Made by a program: the position numbers and the translations under genes
Shown here: in pieces, positions 15,366 to 23,020 of the stretch
How the letters are laid out: every line of letters begins with the position of its first letter
Numbering within the stretch: the first letter of the stretch is position 1
Assembly (NCBI GenBank): GCA_949300145.1
Contig: CASGDA010000005.1
Coordinates: 124,001-188,000 of the forward strand
DNA: 64,000 nt
Direction: 5' to 3'
Source of the DNA: an uncultured Treponema sp.
GTDB taxonomy: Bacteria; Spirochaetota; Spirochaetia; Treponematales; Treponemataceae
The notes under the pieces: model-generated
What the model was told of the DNA's origin: nothing
Database searches by the model: none
The model's input: only the letters and a program-made list of their open reading frames with translations

Positions 15366-16292
15366 TTATTTCCCTAAAATAATTTTTTTAAAAAAGCGCA
15401 TGATTTTTAAACTAAAATTCCTTGAACACCTCATCCGCTTATAATTTTTCAAAAACCAACCAGAAAATATAAAACGTCTTAAATTATTAAGGCTTTCGTA
15501 AAATTCAATAGATTCCTTTACTACATCAATACAGCTTAGATAACCAAAACGCAATGCAAATGCTTTTAATATATCAATGTGGATTTCTGTATTTTGGTAA
15601 TCATCATAAAACAGAGCATTCTTTATTCTAAGAAAAATATTCCATTTCTCGATATGTGTAATATTCTCTCCGTGTCGTCGGTAGTATAAAATTGGTTTGG
15701 TTATATAAGACACACCGTTTTCGCTGGCAGCAACAAGAGCAAGCCACCTGTCATGAAATTTCACTTTACTAGGTATCGGAAGAGCTTTTTCTATAATATT
15801 GGATTTAAATAAACTTGCAGCCCCTTGAAAAATATTACCATGCAGTAAAAAGAAAAACCAATCATCTTTATTGTCAGGTAAAAAATCAATTTTCGAGACA
15901 GAAAGCAAATCTGTATTTATTGTTTTTAAATTTTCATCACATAAAACTGCATTCCCACAAATCAGATCTTTATCTTTAATATTCCGCAATAAAATTTCCA
16001 GATGTCCGGCAAACCACACGTCATCCTGATCGCTTAAAGCTATATATTCTCCAGAGCAAAGCGAAACCGCTTTTTCGAAATTCTTTACAAATCCAAGATT
16101 CTTTTCATTGACAAAAATTTTGATTCTGCTGTCTTTTTCTGCATAGCGGCTCAGTATTTCCGCAGTGGAATCCGAAGAACAATCATCGCAGACAATCAGC
16201 TCAAAATCCTGCACCGTCTGTGCAAGAATGGAATCAAGTTGCTCTGCAAGGTACTTCTCGCCGTTGTATGTTGCCATCGCAATGCTTATCAT
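15366..16292 (-). CDS. Family 2 glycosyltransferase
   Basis: The 308-residue protein begins MISIAMATYNGEKYLAEQLD, followed by CDDCSSDSTAEIL and NEKNLGFVKNFEKAVSLCSG. The metal-binding ALSDQDDVWFAGHLE and FHDRWLALVAASENG come next, then YYRRHGENITH. This is the classic bacterial GT2 pattern of O-antigen rhamnosyl/galactosyl transferases. The C-terminal 60 residues are basic and aromatic, fitting membrane attachment. It overlaps the pyruvyltransferase gene by four bases at its start; its downstream neighbour is 110 bp away, with no gene in the gap. The DNA from about 11.9 to 16.3 kb is visibly more AT-rich than the flanks, a common sign of imported glycan genes. Confidence 0.9.
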   Translation of the reverse strand: MISIAMATYNGEKYLAEQLDSILAQTVQDFELIVCDDCSSDSTAEILSRYAEKDSRIKIFVNEKNLGFVKNFEKAVSLCSGEYIALSDQDDVWFAGHLEILLRNIKDKDLICGNAVLCDENLKTINTDLLSVSKIDFLPDNKDDWFFFLLHGNIFQGAASLFKSNIIEKALPIPSKVKFHDRWLALVAASENGVSYITKPILYYRRHGENITHIEKWNIFLRIKNALFYDDYQNTEIHIDILKAFALRFGYLSCIDVVKESIEFYESLNNLRRFIFSGWFLKNYKRMRCSRNFSLKIMRFFKKIILGK

Positions 16293-17521
16293 CCCGCCTT
16301 CCCCTGCACCAACGCTTCAATACTCCGGCAGAGCTTGTCGAATCCCTCCAGCACAAATGCGCGCGGGTCAAGCTGCGGCGGCACGAAAACATCCTGTTCC
16401 AGCAAAGAGCGCACCTGTTCCAGCGCATGGCGGCACGCCTCGCCGCTTTCATCCGCAAAAATTCCCTGCACGTCTACGGAACGTTCCGTCAGTCCAAGTT
16501 TCTCTAAAAGTCCGGTCATCTTGTGTTCATAGCTAAGCGAAACGAACGGCGTCCGGTTGTTGATCGCGAACACGATTGAATGATAGCGCTCTCCTACAAC
16601 AAGGTGCGCGTCCGCGATGATTTTTTGCTGCACATCGGAACTCTGATCTTCATCAATCACTAAAACCGGTTTCCCCGCCGCGCGTTCCGCCAGACGCCTG
16701 AAATACCCATAATCGTTGATCAAGGAACGGTACGTCTGCGGCAGCATCACGATTGTATGCCCGGGGTATTTTTCAGAAAGAAGCTCCATTACGTCCAGAT
16801 GGAAGCGGTCAATCCGCTCCTGCGGAACATTCCGGTAGCGGTAATGCCACGTGAGCGCATTCGGTACAAATACCACATACTGCCCCCCCAACTGCGCCCG
16901 CACTGCTTCCGGGATTACCGCATCAGGCGTTTCCAGGAACGCCGAGTCAACAACCGGCACGGGATGCACGCCAAACTCTTCCGCAATGCGCACGGAAACA
17001 TCGTCGCGCAGGCTTAAGAAAGAAAAATACGCAAGAAGGGACGAGCTTTCCTTTTTGAAAACCGAATGCGCGCAGTCTTCGTCCGTAAACGGCCCGATTG
17101 AGCGCCCCCAGTAGAACACCGGCTTGCCCAGCCGCCGCGCCGTCTCAAGTTCCCAGATATGATCCCAGCTCATAAATCCGCCCATACAGATACCGCCGGG
17201 CGCACAGATTACGGCGTCATAGGATTTCAGAACCTTCCGGAATTTCCGGAGAGCCGGATGCAAAAGCGAAAGCGGCAGCATATGCAGCAGAAATGCATAT
17301 TTCTGTGTCCGCCCCCACAACCTCCATCGCTGAATATCCCGGTAGCATACATTAGCTGCTTCAACCCGGATATCGTCGATAAGTGTAGTATCTTTTATCC
17401 CCAGAAAAATTACATCAATGCTGCTTTCCGGAAAAGCCTTTGACAGTTCCCGCACAAACGCCTTGTGTGCAGCCTCATCACCTCTGTTTGCCAGCGGCTG
17501 GTTTACGATTGCCAGTTTCAC
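16289..17521 (-). CDS. Polysaccharide pyruvyl transferase family protein
   Basis: The 410-residue protein starts LAIVNQPLANRGDEAAHKAF, the N-terminal nucleotide/PEP-side motif of PF04230. It contains APGGICMGGFMSWDHIWELE and ends with VVGERYHSIVFAINNRTPFV and EHKMTGLLEKLGL, the conserved C-terminal block. The family transfers pyruvate from PEP to sugars as a ketal, giving an acidic glycan. Genes of this type often sit beside FrhB-like ferredoxin proteins in polysaccharide loci, as here two genes upstream. A run of seven G on the coding strand (around 16885, in LGGQY) is a possible slippage site, but the frame is intact. Confidence 0.85.
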   Translation of the reverse strand: MKLAIVNQPLANRGDEAAHKAFVRELSKAFPESSIDVIFLGIKDTTLIDDIRVEAANVCYRDIQRWRLWGRTQKYAFLLHMLPLSLLHPALRKFRKVLKSYDAVICAPGGICMGGFMSWDHIWELETARRLGKPVFYWGRSIGPFTDEDCAHSVFKKESSSLLAYFSFLSLRDDVSVRIAEEFGVHPVPVVDSAFLETPDAVIPEAVRAQLGGQYVVFVPNALTWHYRYRNVPQERIDRFHLDVMELLSEKYPGHTIVMLPQTYRSLINDYGYFRRLAERAAGKPVLVIDEDQSSDVQQKIIADAHLVVGERYHSIVFAINNRTPFVSLSYEHKMTGLLEKLGLTERSVDVQGIFADESGEACRHALEQVRSLLEQDVFVPPQLDPRAFVLEGFDKLCRSIEALVQGKAG

Positions 17522-17536
17522 TTTCTGTTTACCCTG

Positions 17537-18680
17537 TTATCTGTTATTTTTAGAGTTACCGCTTGTTGCCAGAACCAGCCGCTTCAGCAGCATATTGACG
17601 GCCGGCATATACCGTTTTTCCAGAAACCGCTGCCGCGCATAGTCCAGCAGGGAAAGGACGCTGAACAACAGCACGCAGCTGCCAAGCGCAAGAAGCGGAA
17701 AAAACGGGGAAGCATACTGCACGTCAAGGCAATGGAACACATCATCCCAAATACAGTCACGCAGCACCGATTCGTGCATCAGATAAATCCCGAACGTTGT
17801 CGATGAAACGGCGTTGATGAACCGGCTGTGCTTTATGTTCAGGCGGTTAAAAAAACAGAACAGCGCAATCACAGCGGCAGGCACGCACACCGCAACATTG
17901 ACAGCGCTGTACAATACTTCCCAAAACAGCGCCTGCACGCCGCCCGCAGGCTGAAGTTCACCGCTCCTGGTGTAAGTAAAAACGGAAAGCGCCCATGCCG
18001 CCAGAAACAGCGGAACACACCATTTTTTGCCAAGCGAAAAATCCGTCCGCTTTATCCAAGTACCCAATAAATAGAAGAAAAACGCCCGCTGCAATCCGAT
18101 ATAGCGGAACTCAAACACCGTGGATGCATACCAGACAACCCAGGTGACTGCAAGCAGAACAGACAGCTGTCTCAGGTTCAAAGACGATGTGCAGCGGTTA
18201 ATGAGCGGTATACATAAGTAAAGTAGAAAATATGCCGTTGCGAACCACCAGCCTTCAGACGTAAGCGGAATCACCGCATGGACAAAGGCTATTAAAAGCT
18301 GCTTTGTATCCCCGGCAGCAGACGGAAAGACACCTGCAATTACCCCCCCCCGTCAGAACCAGAAACGCAAGAACGGCATAAAAATAAACGGTCAGAAGCA
18401 GCTTAACCAGCTTGCGCAGTGACCAGGAACCTGTACACAGGAAATAACCGGTAAGAGTAAAGAAAATCCCTACCCCGATTTTGCCGCCCGGAGCCAGCAG
18501 ATGACAGAACCACTGGTTGACAATACTGCCGGAACGCCACAACATATTCATTGCCGGATCCGATACATGTTTAACACCGTGCGCTTCGTAATGCGCCAGA
18601 ACAATCAGGAACATAGAAAGAATCCGCAGCAGTTCCAGATTCGACTGTCTTTCTGTTTTTGGTTTTATTTCCGTTTCCAT
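17537..18680 (-). CDS. Acyltransferase 3 family protein, out of frame at a G9 tract (candidate phase-variable)
   Basis: Two frames together make one acyltransferase. The 5' part (18680 to the tract) has NLELLRILSMFLIVLAHYEA with the catalytic His, then GGKIGVGIFFTLTGYFLCTG. The 3' part supplies the remaining helices (WWFATAYFLLYLCIPLINRC, then FGIYLMHESVLRDCIWDD). Between them the coding strand reads CTGAC, nine G, TAATTGC. With nine G the frame ends soon after the tract. With eight or eleven G it would read straight through as LTGGVIAGVFPSAAGD into the second part. Such enzymes O-acetylate or acylate glycans in the inner membrane. The tract makes reversible switching by slipped-strand pairing likely. 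The gene starts three bases after the upstream stop. Confidence 0.85.
18343..18351 (-). repeat. Poly-G(9) homopolymer in the acyltransferase gene
   Basis: Nine consecutive C on the plus strand are nine G in the coding strand. This is the longest G/C run I noticed in the window and it lies exactly at the frame break, as in contingency loci. Confidence 0.9.
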
Positions 18681-18683
18681 GTT

Positions 18684-19898
18684 TTACTTTTTCAACAGTT
18701 CTTTCAGTCTGTTTTTTACCGGCTGCGGAATCAGTTTTGCCAGCAGCCGTCTGGAATAAAAATACAGCGGGTAAAAACAATTTGCTTCTTTGAATCTTTT
18801 AAAAAATTCTTTTACGGGAAGGACATCTATCCCGGTATACAGTATCCCGCGTACCGCAGGCCTCGCGCTCGGAACCCGTACATTGCTTTTTATGTCAATA
18901 AAATCTTCAGCATGGACATCAAAACATTCAAACTTCTGCCTGATTTTCTCAAAATACCGGATACCCTTATCCGTATGAAAAACAGCAAGACTCACGCCTT
19001 TTTCCATGTCAAACGGCTTGTCCCGGTATTCCGGTATCCGGCGTAGCTCATGAAAATCACCGATAGTAATATCCGCATACCGGTTCTGCAAAGGGGCGAA
19101 CGGACAGGTATAACAGCTTTCCTTATATGTTTCGCACCGGATAAAAGACGCATAATACGGATCAAGAAGAGAAGACAGTGTCTTTGTCTTTGTCTTTGTC
19201 TTTATTTTCCCGTCAAGACAGCTGCATCCCCCAACATCTTTATCCCTGAAGCCCACATAGATGATTTTCCCGCCGGTCTTTTTCCCCTTCCATTCCAGAT
19301 ATTTCTCAAACAGCTTGTGCGACGGCACGCCGTGACAGATTAAATCTGCCGTCACCAGATTGTCATACGCACGTTCCAGATACGCTTTTAGTCCTGCAAT
19401 CTGACAAGGCGTTCCTGTATAAAATACTGTCCTTCCCGATTCAAGCAGCTTTTTCGTTCTTGCAAACGTATCGCCGGTGTCGCTTTCCACATACTTCGAA
19501 CCTTTCAGCGCGCCAAGCGCCTCAACCGTGTCCGCAGCCGTCTGTCTGACACAGAGATTCTCATCATACGCCGCACCGAACACCACGCCGCCCGCTTCAA
19601 CCACTTGTTCCGCGATACCGGCAAACACTCCGCCTGACGTACTTTCAAAAAGCTTTTTTTCATCCTTCAGCCAGCAGACTTTGCAGATGCACCGTGAAGT
19701 TTCCTTAGTTCCCACGCCCAGCGCCGGACAATGCTTCACGCATATCCCGCAGTTTATACAGCGGCTGCCGTCAACTGCCGGATACAGAAAACCTTCCTCA
19801 CTCTCCTGCATCGTGATACATGACTGCGGACAGCGCTGTTCGCACGAACGGCATCCGAAGCATTTCTTCTGCTCCACCTGCACAATATTGTTTTTCAT
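18684..19898 (-). CDS. FrhB-like ferredoxin/F420-dehydrogenase beta family protein in a glycan operon
   Basis: I use the ATG at 19898 (protein starts MKNNIVQVEQKKCFGC), because an upstream extension would overlap the Wzx gene. Two 4Fe-4S motifs are clear: CFGCRSCEQRCPQ and CINCGICVKHCPA. They are followed by the FrhB_FdhB N and C regions (STSGGVFAGIAEQVVEAGGV, FYTGTPCQIAGLKAYLE, then CHGVPSHKLFEKYLEWKGKK and CETYKESCYTCPFA). The length is 404 residues. In polysaccharide loci these proteins usually accompany pyruvyltransferases or act on sugar nucleotides, but their reaction is not established. A hexanucleotide run encodes Lys-Thr repeats in the middle of the protein. Confidence 0.85.
   Translation of the reverse strand: MKNNIVQVEQKKCFGCRSCEQRCPQSCITMQESEEGFLYPAVDGSRCINCGICVKHCPALGVGTKETSRCICKVCWLKDEKKLFESTSGGVFAGIAEQVVEAGGVVFGAAYDENLCVRQTAADTVEALGALKGSKYVESDTGDTFARTKKLLESGRTVFYTGTPCQIAGLKAYLERAYDNLVTADLICHGVPSHKLFEKYLEWKGKKTGGKIIYVGFRDKDVGGCSCLDGKIKTKTKTKTLSSLLDPYYASFIRCETYKESCYTCPFAPLQNRYADITIGDFHELRRIPEYRDKPFDMEKGVSLAVFHTDKGIRYFEKIRQKFECFDVHAEDFIDIKSNVRVPSARPAVRGILYTGIDVLPVKEFFKRFKEANCFYPLYFYSRRLLAKLIPQPVKNRLKELLKK
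19182..19208. repeat. Hexanucleotide microsatellite (GTCTTT)4
   Basis: Four GTCTTT units encode alternating Lys-Thr (KIKTKTKTKT) in the FrhB-like protein. Being a multiple of three, changes in copy number would alter length and not frame. Confidence 0.85.
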
Positions 19899-19905
19899 AG
19901 TGATT

Positions 19906-21495
19906 TTATTTCCGTACCAGTCTTTGCCTGACAGCGGCAGCGGCAGTTTTCCGTTCCATCCGGGAAAAACCAACAAACAGGATACACACCGCACTGACAG
20001 CAACCGCTGCAGCGCACGATACAAAAAACTGTACTGTCACATTATCCGCAAAACACCGCCATATATACCAGCTGACAACAAAAGACATACCGCCTGCAGC
20101 GACACAGCGGAACAACACGGTACTGAAAAACTTCCGGACAGAAAGACCGATTTTTTTCCGCAGGTAGAATACCCGCCATATACCGGTCGCCGCCAAAAGC
20201 AGAATCCGGATATACAGCAGCCATTCCGGGCTTGCCCCGAGCATAAAAGCAATCCATGTGCCAGGAAGATTCAGCATAATGAATACGCTGACAATCAGCT
20301 GATAAGTCCGGATCTGTCCCTGCGCCTGTACCGACATCACCAATGAACCGTTTAACGATTCTATTAAAGACCAAATCAAAATCAGACGCACAAATGAAAC
20401 CGAATGTGCAGGCATTTCCGTAAGCCAGACACGCAGCACAGTATCCGCATTCAGGTAAAGCGGAAGCACAATGAATAATAACAGAAAAAACGAAGTTTTC
20501 GCTGTAAGGTAAATCAGCCGGAAAAAATCTGACTTCTCTCCGGATGCGTAACTTTTGACAATCTGCGGATTGAATGCCGTCTGAAAGTTCCCCACAAAGC
20601 TGTACACCGCCGCGTTCACCTGATTGGCAATCCCCATCGCCGCGTTCACCGTCACATCCGTGTACAGATTCAGCACAATGTTCGTTCCCTGACTGTTCGC
20701 CACATTCGCCGCGCCGCCGAACAGGCTCCATCCGGAAAACGACAGGATCTCCTTTACCAGCCGTCTGTCCCGCACACGCCGGTAATGCGCCGGCTTAAAC
20801 GTGCGGTTGCAGTACGCCTTGTAACACCCGAGAATTACCAGCGCCACTACGGCAAGCAAAAAACCGTACAGTTCCAGCTTGTCCGCTTTCGCCGGCAGCA
20901 GCACAAACACCACTGCAAGCTTGAGCGCAGCTTCCACTATGCTCAAGCCCGCAAAAAAACTCATCCGTTCATACGCGATAATTACCGCATGATACGGCAC
21001 CCGTATGATATTGAACACCGTCGTCGCTACCGTGCACTGGTACACCAGCTCCGCTGCGGCTTTACGCGCTTCGGGAATATTGAGCCTTGTATGCACAAAC
21101 CACAGCCCGGCAGTTTCCGCCGCAAGCGCAAAACCCAACGCGATAAGCGCGTGTACCGCAAGGCTTGCGCTGTACATATCCTGAACTTTTTCTTCGTCGC
21201 CTTCTCCCAGCGCGTAGTTCAGGAACCGCTGCGTGGAACTTGCCATCGCGTTATTCACAAAGCTGAACAACACCACCACGCCCGCAACGACGTTGTAGAT
21301 GCCGTAGTCTTCGGCGCCCAGCGCCTCGAGCACCGCCCGCACCGTGTACAGGCTCACCAGAAGAATCAGTATCTGCCGGAAGTACAGCATCAGCGTGTTC
21401 TTCGCTATCCGTTTTGTGCTTGCCTGGTATGCGGGCGCGGACTGTTCCGGGGACGCGGTGCCGTCCGCCCCGTCCTGGTGTATGTCGTCGTTCAT
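19906..21495 (-). CDS. Polysaccharide flippase (Wzx/MATE-like)
   Basis: The 529-residue membrane protein has an acidic N-terminal tail of about 25 residues and then some 14 hydrophobic helices. The Wzx-family opening is KRIAKNTLMLYFRQILILLV, followed by YGIYNVVAGVVVLFSFVNNA and MASSTQRFLNYALGEGD. A central YSFVGNFQTAFNPQIVKSYA, typical of polysaccharide exporters, is also present. It would flip lipid-linked repeat units across the inner membrane. It is the first structural gene after the NusG paralogue, separated by a 368-bp leader. Confidence 0.88.
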   Translation of the reverse strand: MNDDIHQDGADGTASPEQSAPAYQASTKRIAKNTLMLYFRQILILLVSLYTVRAVLEALGAEDYGIYNVVAGVVVLFSFVNNAMASSTQRFLNYALGEGDEEKVQDMYSASLAVHALIALGFALAAETAGLWFVHTRLNIPEARKAAAELVYQCTVATTVFNIIRVPYHAVIIAYERMSFFAGLSIVEAALKLAVVFVLLPAKADKLELYGFLLAVVALVILGCYKAYCNRTFKPAHYRRVRDRRLVKEILSFSGWSLFGGAANVANSQGTNIVLNLYTDVTVNAAMGIANQVNAAVYSFVGNFQTAFNPQIVKSYASGEKSDFFRLIYLTAKTSFFLLLFIVLPLYLNADTVLRVWLTEMPAHSVSFVRLILIWSLIESLNGSLVMSVQAQGQIRTYQLIVSVFIMLNLPGTWIAFMLGASPEWLLYIRILLLAATGIWRVFYLRKKIGLSVRKFFSTVLFRCVAAGGMSFVVSWYIWRCFADNVTVQFFVSCAAAVAVSAVCILFVGFSRMERKTAAAAVRQRLVRK

Positions 21496-21863
21496 GGGAT
21501 ATGTTTTATGTGTTTTTTATGGAAGGGAATCTTTTTTTCTCTGCGAAAAGCCTCATCACCGCCGCGGGCGACCCATAGATTCACGGTGTCAGGGACCCTC
21601 TCCGCGCGGTGTTTAAAGGTCTCTCCCTGGAAGCGTTAAGGTTCTTAACGGAAAACGTGATAACGGTGTCTTATCAAACTTGATGAGGGCAAAAGACAGA
21701 TATGCTGGAAACAGCTGAAAAAAGATATTGCAAACCCATTCCGGCATAACCCCGCCCTTTCCCCTTGTGCAAAAGGGTAGCCGCAGAAGAGGAACGGACG
21801 CCGGCGCCGGACGCACTTGAACCAAGTTCCGCCCGGATAACGGCTGATGTGCATATGCGCGCC
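21496..21863 (-). promoter_or_regulatory. Leader between NusG paralogue and flippase gene, with a small RNA hairpin
   Basis: No gene fits here. On the transcribed strand a perfect hairpin CGTTAAG-AAC-CTTAACG (21650-21634) lies about 140 bases before the flippase start. No T-run follows it, so it is not a terminator. LoaP-type NusG paralogues act through hairpins in operon leaders, so this is a candidate recognition element; that link is inference. Confidence 0.35.
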
Positions 21864-22421
21864 TCAGCGCCTGCCGTCAAGAAAGCGGCGCTCGTCCCCG
21901 GACCAGTCCTCTTTCCTGATATCGTAATATGTAAGACCGACAACGGTCGCACGGTTGAACACGTCCAGCCGGATATTCACCCGGTGGTTCCGCCTGTTCA
22001 CCGCCACGACTGTTCCGGCGAGATCCTTGAAAGGACCGCCGGTTATCACAATCCGGTCATTCTCGTCAAACGTCACCGGGGCGAACCCTATCGTCTCCCC
22101 GTATTTTTTCAGGTTCTGCACGCATTCATAGTCAAAGCCCTTCAGGGGCTCCGTATCGCTGTCTTTCGGAAGGAAATAATAAAACCCGTTTATCTTCCGG
22201 AAGACGGAAAAACGCGGTGAAAAAAGGCTGCGCGTCTCGAAAAACACATAGCCCGGAAAAAAAGGCTCCTCGTATATCGTCCCGGTTTTAGTACGCATGA
22301 GCTTCTTGAAAACAAGAATCCTGCCGTCAATCCCCGTGTCCGGATCCTCCAGAAGTGAGGAAGCCCGTTCCCGGAAAAAATCCTCACCTCCCGTCCTGAC
22401 AGCCATGCAGTAATAATTCAC
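21864..22421 (-). CDS. NusG paralogue (LoaP/UpxY-like operon antiterminator)
   Basis: The 185-residue protein has a NusG N-terminal (NGN) domain: MNYYCMAVRTGGEDFFRERA, then EPFFPGYVFFETRSLFSP and FYYFLPKDSD. A C-terminal KOW region follows (FDENDRIVITGGPFKDLAGT, then VNRRNHRVNIRL). Like LoaP and UpxY it heads a long polysaccharide operon rather than lying in the secE-nusG-rpl cluster. Its likely job is to keep RNA polymerase elongating through the 11-kb glycan operon. A divergent XRE-family gene shares its upstream region. The second paralogue, at 45 kb, differs clearly in sequence. Confidence 0.85.
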   Translation of the reverse strand: MNYYCMAVRTGGEDFFRERASSLLEDPDTGIDGRILVFKKLMRTKTGTIYEEPFFPGYVFFETRSLFSPRFSVFRKINGFYYFLPKDSDTEPLKGFDYECVQNLKKYGETIGFAPVTFDENDRIVITGGPFKDLAGTVVAVNRRNHRVNIRLDVFNRATVVGLTYYDIRKEDWSGDERRFLDGRR

Positions 22422-22559
22422 CGGAGACGTTCCTCCCAGAAAACCGCCTGAAAAAACAAAGCCCCCGCCCCAGCCGAAACATGGTGACGGAAGCCGGATA
22501 ACGTAAAAACGCTACCTGAAGGGGATTTTATATCGTAAAAACGGATTTGTCAATAAATC

Positions 22560-22579
22560 GATATCGTAATCATGATATC
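22560..22579. promoter_or_regulatory. GATATC-N8-GATATC dyad upstream of the XRE gene
   Basis: Two GATATC hexamers are separated by eight bases, eight bases before the XRE-type gene's ATG. A related ATATCGTAA stretch occurs about 30 bp further upstream (near 22530). This is a candidate operator for autoregulation and possibly for control of the divergent NusG paralogue. Confidence 0.4.
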
Positions 22580-22587
22580 AGTTGTAT

Positions 22588-22950
22588 ATGTCATCTTTTG
22601 CTGACCGACTGAGGGCGGAAATTGAATATCTGGGGTTACTCCAAAAGGAAGTTGCTTTCAGGGCGGGGATCAAGAAGCGCGCCCTGGACATGTATCTGGG
22701 GGTGCAGGCCTCCATGCCTCCGGCGGACGTGGCCGTCAGACTGGCGAAAGTCCTGGGTGTCACGGTTGAATACCTTGTAACCGGGGAGAAAGACTCCCGT
22801 AAACCCGAGGACAGACGCCTGCGCCTTCTGGAAAACGACATAAAAATCCTTCCCGGATATCTCGCGGACGCCGTCACAACCATAATACACACGGCGGCCG
22901 AGCACGAAAGGGAAAAGGCGGGAAGGAACGCGCCGGAGCGCACGGACTGA
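22588..22950 (+). CDS. XRE-family helix-turn-helix regulator
   Basis: The 120-residue protein has an N-terminal HTH (about residues 5-62): FADRLRAEIEYLGLLQKEVA, FRAGIKKRALDMYLG, then VAVRLAKVLGVTVEYLVTGE, the lambda-repressor-like ending. The rest (LRLLENDIKILPGYLADAVT) is helical and may dimerise. A TTG six bases upstream could also start it. No Shine-Dalgarno is visible for either start, hinting at a leaderless or weakly translated mRNA. It is divergent from the NusG-headed polysaccharide operon and may repress it; no direct evidence shows this. Confidence 0.8.
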   Translation: MSSFADRLRAEIEYLGLLQKEVAFRAGIKKRALDMYLGVQASMPPADVAVRLAKVLGVTVEYLVTGEKDSRKPEDRRLRLLENDIKILPGYLADAVTTIIHTAAEHEREKAGRNAPERTD

Positions 22951-23020
22951 TTCAATCCTTGCTTTTTAGGGGCCGCCCTGTTATACTTCAGCTATTATCT
23001 GAGGAATACCGGAGGTTGAT

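Noticed and set aside
16884-16890. Run of seven C in the pyruvyltransferase gene as a phase-variation site
   Set aside because: The gene is intact across it and a run of seven is not exceptional; only noted.
20785-21639. Long plus-strand frame opposite the flippase gene
   Set aside because: It is the shadow of a membrane protein gene on the other strand; its composition is Arg/His-rich with no domain.
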